From Paludibacteraceae bacterium (GTDB lineage Bacteria > Bacteroidota > Bacteroidia > Bacteroidales > Paludibacteraceae), in the NCBI GenBank assembly GCA_017446455.1, contig JAFSQV010000088.1, positions 1 to 59,741 of the forward strand: a stretch of DNA of 59,741 bases. The letters run 5' to 3'. Positions 34,601-39,895 of the stretch are shown one piece after another. A program made the translations under genes and the position numbers. The notes under the pieces were generated by a model. The model was not told the origin of the DNA and did not search any database. It saw nothing but the letters and a program-made list of their open reading frames with translations. Positions within the stretch are counted from its first letter, which is position 1. Every line of letters begins with the position of its first letter.

Positions 34601-35313
34601 AAGATAAGATTCATCTTCTGCGGCACATCGCTGTTCATGTAGTAGATAGGAACGACCATTCGGGTCCAGTTACCGTAGGTCTTCTTCTCGCGCCACATAC
34701 CTTCGGCGATCTGCTTCGCCATCGTGTTCGTACCACACTCATTACCGTTCAGCGCCTGGCGCACATCCGATTCCTCATCGGTGTAACCGCCGGTCGTGGT
34801 ACAACTTCCGTTCTTGCCTTTGTACTTCGTTCCTTTAGCTGTTCCGCTCCAAGAGTAGTACAAGAGGTAGAAATCCTCTTTGTCGGTGTTACTACCCGTA
34901 CGCTTGATCCATACAGCCAGGGAGTCCGGGCGGTGAGTCCAGGTGATACCACCCGAAGTACCGGCCGTAGCCTGGTTAATGGCGGTAATACTGGCCACAT
35001 ACGCCCAAGGCTGACCCAGCGAGAAATAACCCGGACTGGTCTCCGTGATACCCATCGCACCTACGTCTTGGTCTTGCACCATCATACAATACCCGCCGTT
35101 ATGACCGGTCTCTCTGTGGGCGAAGTTGAATTTGAAGCCCACCTGCTCCACGTTACATGCGTTCCAGCCTTTAGGCTGAATCTCACCGTCAAAAGCGGCG
35201 CCACTCCAATCCTCGAAATTCGAGTTGGACACCTGAAAATCGTCCGCATAAGCCATGAACGGCAGCGCCATCAGGGCTGTGCAGACAAAAATTCGTTGTA
35301 GAAATTTACTCAT
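25699..35313 (-). CDS. Giant secreted protein with about 30 cadherin-like beta-sandwich repeats
   Basis: 3204 residues with a signal peptide (cleavage near AYA-D at about 23). Residues about 24-265 resemble a PCMD/carbohydrate-binding beta-sandwich (FEDWSG...KPKGWNA, ending YVDDVEMIY). Then about 15 repeats of roughly 85 residues follow the plan xANLxxIxVNGxxLxGFDP, YxVxLPxGTxxLP, QxV, VTAxDGxxxTYxIxF, the cadherin-like beta-sandwich domain (PF12733 type). A second PCMD-like domain sits at about 1557-1794 (GYKPKGWKVPADLL...IRNMRMVYNS), followed by about 15 more repeats. The last 100 residues (IIKRLPNSNTIFVG, FVLFDRNGHILFN, IYFYTF, SGKIVLMR) look like a divergent T9SS type A sorting domain. 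Probably a long surface fibre that binds glycan. No heptamer arrays occur in it. Confidence 0.85.
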   Translation of the reverse strand: MSKFLQRIFVCTALMALPFMAYADDFQVSNSNFEDWSGAAFDGEIQPKGWNACNVEQVGFKFNFAHRETGHNGGYCMMVQDQDVGAMGITETSPGYFSLGQPWAYVASITAINQATAGTSGGITWTHRPDSLAVWIKRTGSNTDKEDFYLLYYSWSGTAKGTKYKGKNGSCTTTGGYTDEESDVRQALNGNECGTNTMAKQIAEGMWREKKTYGNWTRMVVPIYYMNSDVPQKMNLIFSASNYPNFRANSGLYTGNSLYVDDVEMIYSSKIQKLLVDGKEWKGFDPNSTEVQTYSLGESATSIPTIEAVRGAGSITNARGTTVAFAGRTLSGSEISITYGNLTGTPTVITVKSEDGKSTTTYKIQFQKAASSNAKLAGITINGAALESFSPTKYNYEVELPYGTKSAPVVEVEKQEEQQTVAITQPTSATGTATIKVTAANKTATQTYTLNFKVGLLSDNELQDILVNGKSIPGYTPSQTVYKVSLPVSTTTMPTVTTVSKPEYGNDQTVVHTKPTVIDGGVYMLSVTTPGNKIAKVYKLNFKLEKSSYSYLKDLKVEGGYIAEFRPDNFTYYINLPMGTTSLPKITYTLGDEYQTVSVSELGAGVVDGTVRVTVTAGNGDQSVYKLVFSTEKSDLSTLAGITIGGVALPGFAPDVTSYTYQLPVGTTELPAIVPVLGDQYQTYSITTAGLNGKTRITVTAGDGSTTIYMIAFSVEVFSENTLASLSVAGFEINFDPEVNEYWVNLPQGTTVLPAVSYTLKDPTFQTASVRPISGLTGDYKITVRPQSGASRTYIIHFSVATSSNVNLNNIYVDGVALTGFHPDTTAYVITLPEGVSTIPTVTFEKAETSQRVLSVLEGKVHTITVTAQSGATRTYTVTFVVVASANAYLDMIYLNGVSLKGFDPKVLNYTVKLDGETCPEITVTKAPGQQVTITAPYGAGTAYIAVKPETGAVNTYTITFEPVPVASAQLDGIAINGVAIPDFKSDSMDYTATYSKELPTITYTKRHVSQEVEVLWKDSVAWIHVEDTLGNKAAYSVAFSRTLLTVNTLDAIYADGVLIEGFDSNTKEYTYDLQPGSSYPELSYKVTDYATVVFFGQLIEGKWGIKVAAEDGTTTLYTVAYTILPYTDVTLKDLKVAGYDFAYDKTQNTYGPFTIAEGVALPVVTAVPEDGQSVLTYNENDSTQKVLVMAENGAKNEYTIEYRRVLSNHVQLANIVIAGYPDFTFNPAVHKYSVTLPRDAKVVPNVNAVPQLENQTVTTYFCRPDGVVRILVQAQDGSTGEYTIAFPVEKSDVTLLKSLTINGEAKDVNVTEYTFNVPFGTVEPYMVSYEQHEGQLVHLIEAPLTGTTKLIVTNEKGDNSRTYSINYIVGKPEGVNKVKSVKYSYVSASDATVTGTIEPVKGDNIIKLPFGTKEFKVDLSDVEKNYEAQTIQLYDGGIRRGVTIIAVANREGEDDVIYTLTPEMPEFEETGKLEHLIYKGAEVPRFRPNVYNYMINVTAQPKEEDFAGTVAYGGKTVTFSAFDAKKKQVTISVDGGETYNVCWFYNADEWPFTYERVPTEKAYWYEVSTLGGIFGSQATKKSIVDPTGYKPKGWKVPADLLAYIDYDATVSHFTYYTGHEVTVIGEREITLSTLRGGALNSSMPGTLTLGGLSFPDGIKLNGNTKVSFEKNLTNAVQYRNTPEQFQFEYQPIMTVNGINNWNAWVSLGTASGTSLVSADISGTYANLGKWQTKTTNLSYNGTVGKLNIMLCASEVSGSSYNIYAGSAAKSADLQIRNMRMVYNSELTGVKVNGTDATKDGMNFIITVDDNYIGIPSLKFTGKVQDQTQSITLENNGEWIDGKLTAKVVNYGENANEALCDSTIYYVILQRTPVTSVEHTASFGSYGTTVKDDTTFINMPYGTKVLPDLKITPESVHQMISMTKKGNAVTVNVKAEDGAEKTTVYVFREIKGTDATPETWNLESGILNTVDAENHIYSVEAEKMPEVEISKKDGQLLDINYTVNGAVFTVTSADGKSQTTYTINRLNPSVTTTGQIETFMKDGTPWAVLGGDTYDATLARPTELITFERKNDPDSVVYIQAPDRMEWQVYGSANHTYLLTYPSAASTNANLANILIDGVPYKEFAASETEYEIELDSIFFMDAIGAEMAQQIVTTQTTAEGEVVTYTATVTAEDGSTTKQYIVTVRRSKSSNATLEGILLDGKPIDGFDPTVPNYTVTLPLPADGVKREQPVVPAITYIAGQKGQVVTVTDGVLNVSATELLVTSEDGSNNTYTVLVNAEPSHCADLTGITVNGEIVDQFEPGRHYYSQSIKTSKITIDYMADDRFQEVTIKVDTIRADHQLKYTLTVKAEDGVKVANYEVMIYIENQSNDAQLANILLNGKELDDFERLLNPDIVFDGGNNNYEITLPAGTTVLPEVSAKLKMDGQTVDIIQKADSVLLNVFAVDGTPNTYTLKFTVPLSTNANLSMIFLNGDSLKGFDPSYYFYQVDLPVGTHVLPSVAAQKSEAVQTILPIVVDSAKMQATIKIQAEDPTTRENTYVVVFRFTQSDADSLTMIYQDGKNLAGYVPTTMYYTLSLPVGTAAFPDLSWETVDEWQIVKMDTVESTADQLIRQITVTSESGKKNTYTVSYTILKSDIDTLQMIFVDQKALENFNASTLEYYYQLSASYAAELGGKVPTVEVITGDEYQTVLISQVRDSIAGKSLEYKSIVTVTAANGTTRTYTIHYPVEKSSEATLNMINLAGKPLAGYDAERFSYKVEIGLEAAVPAVTVIKKEEIQVVEISLVDDVITIVVTAEDGTQQTYTLTFVRVMSDIATLRDLILTDEQGEALTYPFRPEVFNYTINIPYSADKTLEEQLPAIEPVFYDEMQTMDTVHHLLENGDILIEMTVTAPNGEDQKIYSLTFHFIKPSDAMLVNILIKGTELPNFLPQVTEYTYAHPYGSTTADYFTAADVQAMLSDRLATFTITESTDGTIYIRVVAQDGATENTYAIMQTIAQDNDCLLSDIFIGEAKEALKDFDPEVTFYTFYLREGATTTPAVEAVAHSVNATVDIREVAAGDTCTIFCTAADGTVKRYYIHFAISSVKEAIEATSGDVIIKRLPNSNTIFVGTIRKDVHFVLFDRNGHILFNKLVPPANPNDIVMTEDLETAERLSDIVNTRSGLTIDLNTEQIYFYTFLYGEKDFMQMVKGDQAKRLKSGKIVLMR

Positions 35314-35377
35314 ATTAATATTTATATTAAATTTTTTACGATTTTAGGGTTCAAAAAGGCCCATTTTTTATCGGGTG

Positions 35378-35408
35378 CAAAATTACTGCTTTTTTGTCAA
35401 TCCCACAA
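35378..35408 (-). promoter_or_regulatory. Promoter of the giant gene
   Basis: Minus strand: TTG, 20-nt spacer ending ACAAAAAAGCAG, TAATTTTG, then CACCC. The leader to the start codon is about 55 nt. Confidence 0.7.
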
Positions 35409-35524
35409 TAGCGTTTTTTACGAAAAAGTGCACGATTATTAAGCACCACTCTAAAGAGTGTTGCAAAATAGAGTTTGCAAAATGTACATTTTTTAAGAAT
35501 GCACGAAAGAAAGAACGGCCGAAT

Positions 35525-35959
35525 TTAGAAGACCGGATTCTCTTTTCGGATGACGGCTCGGATGAAGTTGTCTATGCGGGAATAGACGAGGTAGTTGCCG
35601 TCTTTATCTTTGGGCGCGATAGGGTCATGAGGCCCGTTGAGTTGGGCATAGAAGCGGGCCTTGTAGGAGTCCAGGAGGGCTTGTTTTTCCGGCGGAAGGG
35701 GTGTTTTGTTGCGCATGGAATCGATGAATTCCTGAGCAAGATGAGAGGCATTGCCAAAGGCTGTCATGTTCGCCCGTTCGCGGAAGTAGATGGGGTTTGC
35801 TTTGTAGTTGCGGGATTTCGGGATGTATGCCTCAAGACGGCCGATGCGAGTTACATTGCCGTCATAGTCACGGAACACTTTGCGGCGCTCAACTGTACCG
35901 TCTTTGGAGTGAGCTCCTATCATTTCCTCGATATGAGGTTTGTGTTTGATTTTAGCCAT
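35525..35959 (-). CDS. Conserved-looking hypothetical protein, 144 residues
   Basis: No signal peptide or membrane segment; basic, soluble. Starts MAKIKHKPHIEEMIGAHSKDG and ends RIDNFIRAVIRKENPVF. Motifs such as FYAQLNGPHDP and GNYLVYSRIDNFIR suggest a conserved fold, but I do not recognise the family. It has a strong promoter (36175-36205) and an unusually long, repeat-rich leader of about 210 nt, so expression may be controlled after initiation or by a DNA-binding protein. No clear terminator follows. Confidence 0.65.
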   Translation of the reverse strand: MAKIKHKPHIEEMIGAHSKDGTVERRKVFRDYDGNVTRIGRLEAYIPKSRNYKANPIYFRERANMTAFGNASHLAQEFIDSMRNKTPLPPEKQALLDSYKARFYAQLNGPHDPIAPKDKDGNYLVYSRIDNFIRAVIRKENPVF

Positions 35960-36041
35960 TGCTGCTTGAAGGGGTTATTATTTATGTATTTAAGAGGTAG
36001 CAAAGAGGTAGCAAAGGGCCCCTACTGAACCCCGTTTATCT

Positions 36042-36096
36042 CGTACTTACCGCGTACTTATGACGCACTTATCTCGCACTTATCACGCACTAATTT
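36042..36096. repeat. Five 11-bp iterons in a gene leader
   Basis: CGTACTTA, CGTACTTA, CGCACTTA, CGCACTTA and CGCACTAA start at 36042, 36053, 36064, 36075 and 36086, an exact 11-bp period. A separate pair of AGAGGTAGCAA 11-mers lies just before (about 35993-36014). Both lie between the promoter at 36175 and the 35525-35959 gene. Confidence 0.8.
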
Positions 36097-36114
36097 TTGC
36101 TTGCGTTTTCGTTA

Positions 36115-36139
36115 GTATTATATACATAGTATATAATAC
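36115..36139. promoter_or_regulatory. Perfect 25-bp palindrome (candidate operator)
   Basis: GTATTATATAC, ATA, GTATATAATAC: perfect 11-bp arms with a 3-bp centre, about 35 bp downstream of the -7 element at 36175-36182. Confidence 0.6.
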
Positions 36140-36174
36140 CATAGAGATGAGCAGTTTTTGTTTGAAATCGAGTG

Positions 36175-36205
36175 CAAAGGTACGAAAAATATTTGAAATA
36201 TGCAA
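36175..36205 (-). promoter_or_regulatory. Promoter of the 35525-35959 gene
   Basis: Minus strand: TTG, 20-nt spacer starting CATATTTCAA, TACCTTTG, then CACTC. Confidence 0.75.
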
Positions 36206-36232
36206 ATCCGAAGGGCGGAAATATCATTTTCT

Positions 36233-36270
36233 TAAAAAAGAGTGCGCAGGTCGTCATACCTGCGCACTCT
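36233..36270 (-). terminator. Strong rho-independent terminator
   Basis: AGAGTGCGCAGGT and ACCTGCGCACTCT form a perfect 13-bp stem with a 6-nt loop. On the minus strand it ends in a run of T. It ends the 36294-37521 gene pair. Confidence 0.9.
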
Positions 36271-36293
36271 ACAGAGAACAATTATACGAGGGA

Positions 36294-36806
36294 CTATTGG
36301 AGCATATAGAATGAATCTATCAAAGCTCGAAAAGCTTTCTCGAAGCCTTTTGTGCCTCCCGGAGTGGAGAACTCTACGCAATAGGGAATACCGTCACGTT
36401 CAAAAAGGAAGAACTTATATTGCGTTGCCCCGAATCCCATCTTCACAAGACCCGTCAAGCAATATGCCTTGATCATGCCGAGATTCTCTTCATCTTCCGA
36501 AAACTTGATATTATAAAATACTGTGGTGTTCTTCGTTTGTTCATACATGGCTTTGTCCAACCTATTCTTCAAGAAATTCACTTTCTCTTCCAGATTCAAT
36601 TCCGGCTGAAAGTTCTTGTTAATCTGCATAGAAGTGAACATTCCTTTGTTGACCAAGATGGAAACGGGCTGCTGATTCTCATCTAACCGCGGCCAAGCCT
36701 TAAAACCTTTTCCAAGTTCAAAACAGAATCCCATGTTACAGTACTCTTCTGCATAAGAAGCACTTAAAATGCTTAGACAAGCAAATAAAAGAATGAATTT
36801 TTTCAT
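36294..36806 (-). CDS. Small secreted hypothetical protein
   Basis: 170 residues from ATG 36806; the longer frame upstream lacks sense as a leader, while MKKFILLFACLSILSASYAEE is a clean Sec signal peptide (cleavage YA-E). The mature part starts CNMGFCFELGKGFKAWPR and ends GFEKAFRALIDSFYMLQ, with two Cys near the start that could form a disulfide. No family recognised. It follows the lipoprotein gene at 36850 and is closed by the terminator at 36233. Confidence 0.65.
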   Translation of the reverse strand: MKKFILLFACLSILSASYAEEYCNMGFCFELGKGFKAWPRLDENQQPVSILVNKGMFTSMQINKNFQPELNLEEKVNFLKNRLDKAMYEQTKNTTVFYNIKFSEDEENLGMIKAYCLTGLVKMGFGATQYKFFLFERDGIPYCVEFSTPGGTKGFEKAFRALIDSFYMLQ

Positions 36807-36849
36807 AACAATAATTAATTTAAAGTTGAACATTAAGTTATTTTTCAGT

Positions 36850-37521
36850 TTATTCAAGTGTTGCAATATATTCATAAGCGCGCGCATATTGGTTCAGTAG
36901 TTCATTGTATATGCGCGCCTGATTACTATCATGAATTGCGTCCCGATCCGTGTCCTTGTGCGAATACTGTCCTTTATATATTTCGGACCACTTATAGTCA
37001 ATAGGTGTGGTCAGCACAATTTCTTTTTTGACAGTGTCGTAGACGTATAGCTTACATTTCAGCCGGACGGATAATTCACACTCATTCTTATCCGCGCAAC
37101 AAATCATCGGGACATAAACAGGGAACAACGTGAAGACTGTAAATCCAGCAACCAACCATCCACCAACGGCGAGACCATTATTATCACTCACACCGTCATT
37201 ATAAGTGGAGGAAATCTGCTCTACATCCACAAAGGACACATATCTCATTGTGGATTTGTATACCTCTAATTCCTGAAAAGAATAGACTCCCATGTAAAAA
37301 TCCTGTCGGTTAACTGCGATATGCGCGCGCTCCAGTTCTACTCCGAAATCATTAAGCACTTTGTTTTTTGTAGGCAAATTCTTGAAACCGATGAATTCAA
37401 ATTTCTCTTTGCCGAAACTCTGTGACTTCTGTTGTACCAATGGGACATTTAGAGCCGTCTTGCAACTTGAAAGAGCAAGGCATAAGACCAATAAAAGAGA
37501 AAGAAATTTGTAGTTTTTCAT
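36850..37521 (-). CDS. Lipoprotein, function unknown
   Basis: 223 residues with a type II signal (LCLALSSC, lipid Cys at 20). The N-terminal half has an alpha/beta look (KFEFIGFKNLPTKNKVLNDFGVELERAHIAVN); a hydrophobic stretch at about 120-142 (GLAVGGWLVAGFTVFTLFPV) could be a second membrane segment, followed by a beta-rich end (CELSVRLKCKLYVYDTVKKEIVLTTPI). No named family seen. Co-directional with 36294-36806. No promoter of the usual type lies directly upstream; the nearest is at 37949, beyond the RNA gene. Confidence 0.65.
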   Translation of the reverse strand: MKNYKFLSLLLVLCLALSSCKTALNVPLVQQKSQSFGKEKFEFIGFKNLPTKNKVLNDFGVELERAHIAVNRQDFYMGVYSFQELEVYKSTMRYVSFVDVEQISSTYNDGVSDNNGLAVGGWLVAGFTVFTLFPVYVPMICCADKNECELSVRLKCKLYVYDTVKKEIVLTTPIDYKWSEIYKGQYSHKDTDRDAIHDSNQARIYNELLNQYARAYEYIATLE

Positions 37522-37668
37522 ACTATTCTTCGGCAGTTATAACATCGCCGCGTCGTTTTAAATAGTGCCTACTCTGTTTAGGATTTTCGGCATCTTCCAA
37601 TAATATAAAAATTTATGTATTTATCTACAAATGTGTAATCATTTCGTATATACATACAATAAAAGCGT

Positions 37669-37699
37669 AGGCCTCGTGTTGCTTACTTACACACGAGGC
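37669..37699 (-). terminator. Terminator of the 6S-like RNA
   Basis: AGGCCTCGTGT and ACACGAGGCCT pair over 11 bp, extended by GCG/CGC after one mismatch; on the minus strand TTTTATTG follows. Its 5' arm shares TCGTGTG with the closing stem of the RNA, so the two structures exclude each other. Confidence 0.65.
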
Positions 37700-37941
37700 C
37701 TTCGCATTGCCCAAACAGTCAAATAAACAACAGGAAACCTACGCCGATATGACAAACCCAAGAAAATGTACAATGTACGAAGTACGATGTACGAAAGGGT
37801 TGATAAATGTCACACCCATAGGCATCTACTGCTCACTTTGATCTTGACTGTTTTTCGAAAGTTGCGAAGTTTCGTGTGTCAAACACAAAGCGTCAATAAA
37901 CGCTATCTCAACATGTCTTGCTCAGGTATTTAAAAACCTTT
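37690..37941 (-). ncRNA. ssrS: Structured RNA, 6S-like
   Basis: A Bacteroidetes promoter (37949-37979) drives a minus-strand RNA with no reading frame. The region 37690-37878 (about 189 nt, the usual 6S size) folds into one long irregular hairpin: CACACGA with TCGTGTG, CTTCGCA with TGCGAAG, AAACAGTCAA with TTGACTGTTT, then a large bubble, GCCTA with TAGGT, GTGACA with TGTCAT, AACCC with GGGTT. The shape (closing stem, internal loops, big bubble, apical stem) is that of 6S RNA, which binds RNA polymerase. A GTAC-type heptamer array forms the apical loop. About 60 nt of leader with a small hairpin (AGCGT/ACGCT) may be trimmed. The 6S identity is inferred from size and fold only. Confidence 0.55.
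37766..37797. repeat. STRR heptamer array (AATGTAC/GATGTAC) in the RNA loop
   Basis: AATGTAC, AATGTAC, GAAGTAC, GATGTAC, GAAAGGG; it lies in the predicted apical loop of the 6S-like RNA. Confidence 0.8.
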
Positions 37942-37948
37942 GCGGGTG

Positions 37949-37979
37949 CAAAGGTACAACTTTTTTCTGATATACGCAA
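37949..37979 (-). promoter_or_regulatory. Promoter of the 6S-like RNA
   Basis: Minus strand: TTG, spacer CGTATATCAGAAAAAAGTTG (20 nt), TACCTTTG, then CACCCGC. Confidence 0.75.
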
Positions 37980-38039
37980 ATATATTTGTATTTTTTTCTA
38001 GAATTTCCGGAATATCCAGACCGCTACGCTAATCCGGAA

Positions 38040-38240
38040 GCGGATAATATCCGCACTAATAGACAAAGCCAGAAACAGCACCGCAGGTAACAGCAGGAAA
38101 TAAGGCGGAGCTGAAGCTCCTTGTCGGGGACGTAATCCTGCTCGGGATTGAATCCCGAATCAATAAACGAAACTGAGCCCAAAGCGGACGGGGCGGATCT
38201 TTGGCTATTCCCGAATACAATTCGGGGCTAATAGACAAAG
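38040..38240. repeat. REP-like palindrome modules in non-coding DNA
   Basis: Three palindromes, GCGGATA-A-TATCCGC (38040-38054), TCGGGATT-G-AATCCCGA (38142-38158) and CCCGAAT-ACA-ATTCGGG (38210-38226). Two are followed one base later by the identical 13-mer CTAATAGACAAAG (38056, 38228), and the third by the related ATCAATAAACGAAA. A fourth hairpin, GGAGCT/AGCTCC, is at 38107-38120. Small frames here have no protein-like content. Confidence 0.65.
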
Positions 38241-38462
38241 GACGGACGCGAGGGCGAATATGGCGCAGCGGAAGGAAAAGAGGAGGGAGCGCCGACTACG
38301 CCGCCAAGTGGGCATCCGCCTACACCGCGAGTATAAAAAACAAAAAAACGCGAGCCGGATGTCTCGCGCACGAAACAAAGCTCCATTCTGGCACGGAATG
38401 TCGAGGGCACCGACATTGCCTTTGGCAATCCCACCTCGAAATTCAACACGAAAGAAAGCAGT

Positions 38463-38610
38463 AAATGCTTACTCGGGAATTTTAACAAACGGGCTCACAC
38501 CCTTGTTTTCAGCCGTCGATAGAGCCATTCCGTACAAGTACGATCGCTCTATACCGGCTAAAAAAAATAGAATTGATCTATTCTTGTTAAAATTTTCCGA
38601 GTAAGCATTT
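38463..38610. repeat. 148-bp element with 26-bp terminal inverted repeats
   Basis: Left end 38463-38488 (AAATGCTTACTCGG then GAATTTTAACAA) and right end 38584-38610 are inverted copies with one indel and one mismatch. Inside is a nested stem (GCCG, ATAGAGC with GCTCTAT, CGGC) and the small hairpin AATAGA/TCTATT. An 11-bp direct repeat, TGGCACGGAAT, lies outside at 38389 and 38615. Could be a MITE or a structured leader of the moxR-bat operon. Confidence 0.6.
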
Positions 38611-38641
38611 GTTTTGGCACGGAATTTGTTATAAAAATCGC

Positions 38642-38692
38642 GGGATAAAATCCCTAGTAAGAGACGAAGTCTCGTTCGTCGGAAGAGCGAAC
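38642..38692 (+). promoter_or_regulatory. Three consecutive small hairpins upstream of moxR
   Basis: GGGAT/ATCCC (38642-38654), GAGAC/GTCTC (38661-38673) and GTTCG/CGAAC (38674-38692). No standard TAnnTTTG promoter is visible in the 300 bp before moxR. Role unknown. Confidence 0.4.
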
Positions 38693-38734
38693 ACAAAACA
38701 CACAAAGAAACATATTAAAACACTATACAAAATT

Positions 38735-39763
38735 ATGCAAAATCCAGTGGATATTCGTGAACTCCAGGAGCGTGTAGAGCGCGAGAGTTCGTTCGTAGAT
38801 GCCTTGACGTTAGGCATGAATCAAGTGATTGTTGGTCAGAAACATTTGGTAGAGAGTTTGCTTATTGGTCTGTTGAGCGATGGGCACATATTGTTGGAAG
38901 GCGTGCCGGGTTTGGCAAAAACCCTCGCCATCAAGACCTTAAGCGACCTTATTAAGGCAAACGTCTTAGCCCCAGAGGCACGATCGACTTCGTCATTCAG
39001 TCGTATTCAGTTTACTCCGGATTTGCTGCCGGCGGATGTGATCGGTACACAGATCTACAGCCAGAAGAGCGAAGAGTTCAAGATCAAACGTGGTCCTATC
39101 TTCGCTAATTTTGTGTTGGCAGATGAGATCAACCGTGCTCCGGCGAAGGTACAATCGGCATTGCTCGAGGCGATGCAGGAGCGTCAAGTGACGATCGGCG
39201 AGCAGACATTCAAGCTGGACGATCCGTTCCTGGTTCTGGCTACCCAGAACCCGATTGAGCAGGAAGGTACGTACCCGCTGCCCGAGGCACAGACCGACCG
39301 TTTCATGCTCAAAGTAGTGATCAGCTATCCGAAGAAAGAAGAGGAGCAGGCGATCATTCGTCAGAACATCGCTTCCGAGAAGAAGACCGTGCTTCCGATC
39401 TTGAGCACCGCCGACATCATCAAGGCACGCAAGATCGTGGAGGAGGTTTATCTGGACGAGAAGATCGAGAAATATATCGTGGATATCGTGTTTGCTACGC
39501 GTAATCCGGAAGAGTACGGGCTGAAGGACCTCAAGCAGATGATTGCGTTCGGCGGTTCGCCGCGTGCTTCGATCAACCTCGCGAAGGCCGCTCGTGCGTA
39601 CGCGTTCATTCATAGGAGAGGCTATGTGACGCCGGAAGATGTACGTGCCGTTTGCTACGACGTGCTGCGTCACCGAATTGGACTGACCTACGAGGCCGAG
39701 GCGAATAATATCACAACGGAAGATATTATTACCGAGGTACTGAACGCAGTTCAAGTTCCCTGA
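38735..39763 (+). CDS. moxR: MoxR-family AAA+ ATPase
   Basis: 342 residues from ATG 38735 (MQNPVDIRELQ); the open frame extends upstream without protein-like content. Walker A is GVPGLAKT (about 57), Walker B is FVLADEINRAP, sensor 1 is LATQNPIEQEGTYPLPEAQTDRF and sensor 2 is in GGSPRAS. MoxR ATPases act as chaperones for VWA-domain partners such as those encoded next. An insert of about 12 residues (NVLAPEARSTSS) lies between the Walker A helix and FSRIQFTPDLLP, longer than I expect. It heads the moxR-bat gene run. Confidence 0.9.
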   Translation: MQNPVDIRELQERVERESSFVDALTLGMNQVIVGQKHLVESLLIGLLSDGHILLEGVPGLAKTLAIKTLSDLIKANVLAPEARSTSSFSRIQFTPDLLPADVIGTQIYSQKSEEFKIKRGPIFANFVLADEINRAPAKVQSALLEAMQERQVTIGEQTFKLDDPFLVLATQNPIEQEGTYPLPEAQTDRFMLKVVISYPKKEEEQAIIRQNIASEKKTVLPILSTADIIKARKIVEEVYLDEKIEKYIVDIVFATRNPEEYGLKDLKQMIAFGGSPRASINLAKAARAYAFIHRRGYVTPEDVRAVCYDVLRHRIGLTYEAEANNITTEDIITEVLNAVQVP

Positions 39764-39766
39764 TCG

Positions 39767-39874
39767 TTCGGCAAATGGATCGCAAAAACCAAACCGCTCC
39801 GCTAATTGGTAGGTGCGACCATTGCCTCCGATCTCCCCATCGCAAACACTACGTTGGTTTACGCTGGGGACCCC
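39767..39874. repeat. Dispersed intergenic repeat, copy A
   Basis: Between moxR and the DUF58 gene. It shares TTCGGCAA, then 19 bp later CCGCTCCGCTAA, then CGAC, TGCCTCCG and TCTCCCC with copy B at 53641, all at identical spacing, and ends in GGGGACCCC. Confidence 0.65.
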
Positions 39875-39895
39875 AATTGAATAAATCACAGATTT

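Noticed and set aside
36042-36096. CRISPR-like short repeats
   Set aside because: The 11-bp period with no unique spacers and only five units cannot be a CRISPR array; kept as iterons.
36090-36281. 63-codon frame on the minus strand over the 36115 palindrome
   Set aside because: It runs through a terminator, a promoter and the palindrome; no protein-like features.
38056-38488. Small minus-strand frames (60 and 86 codons) ending SGFVY and PSFVY
   Set aside because: The similar ends come from the CTAATAGACAAAG repeat and the frames run through palindromes; treated as non-coding.
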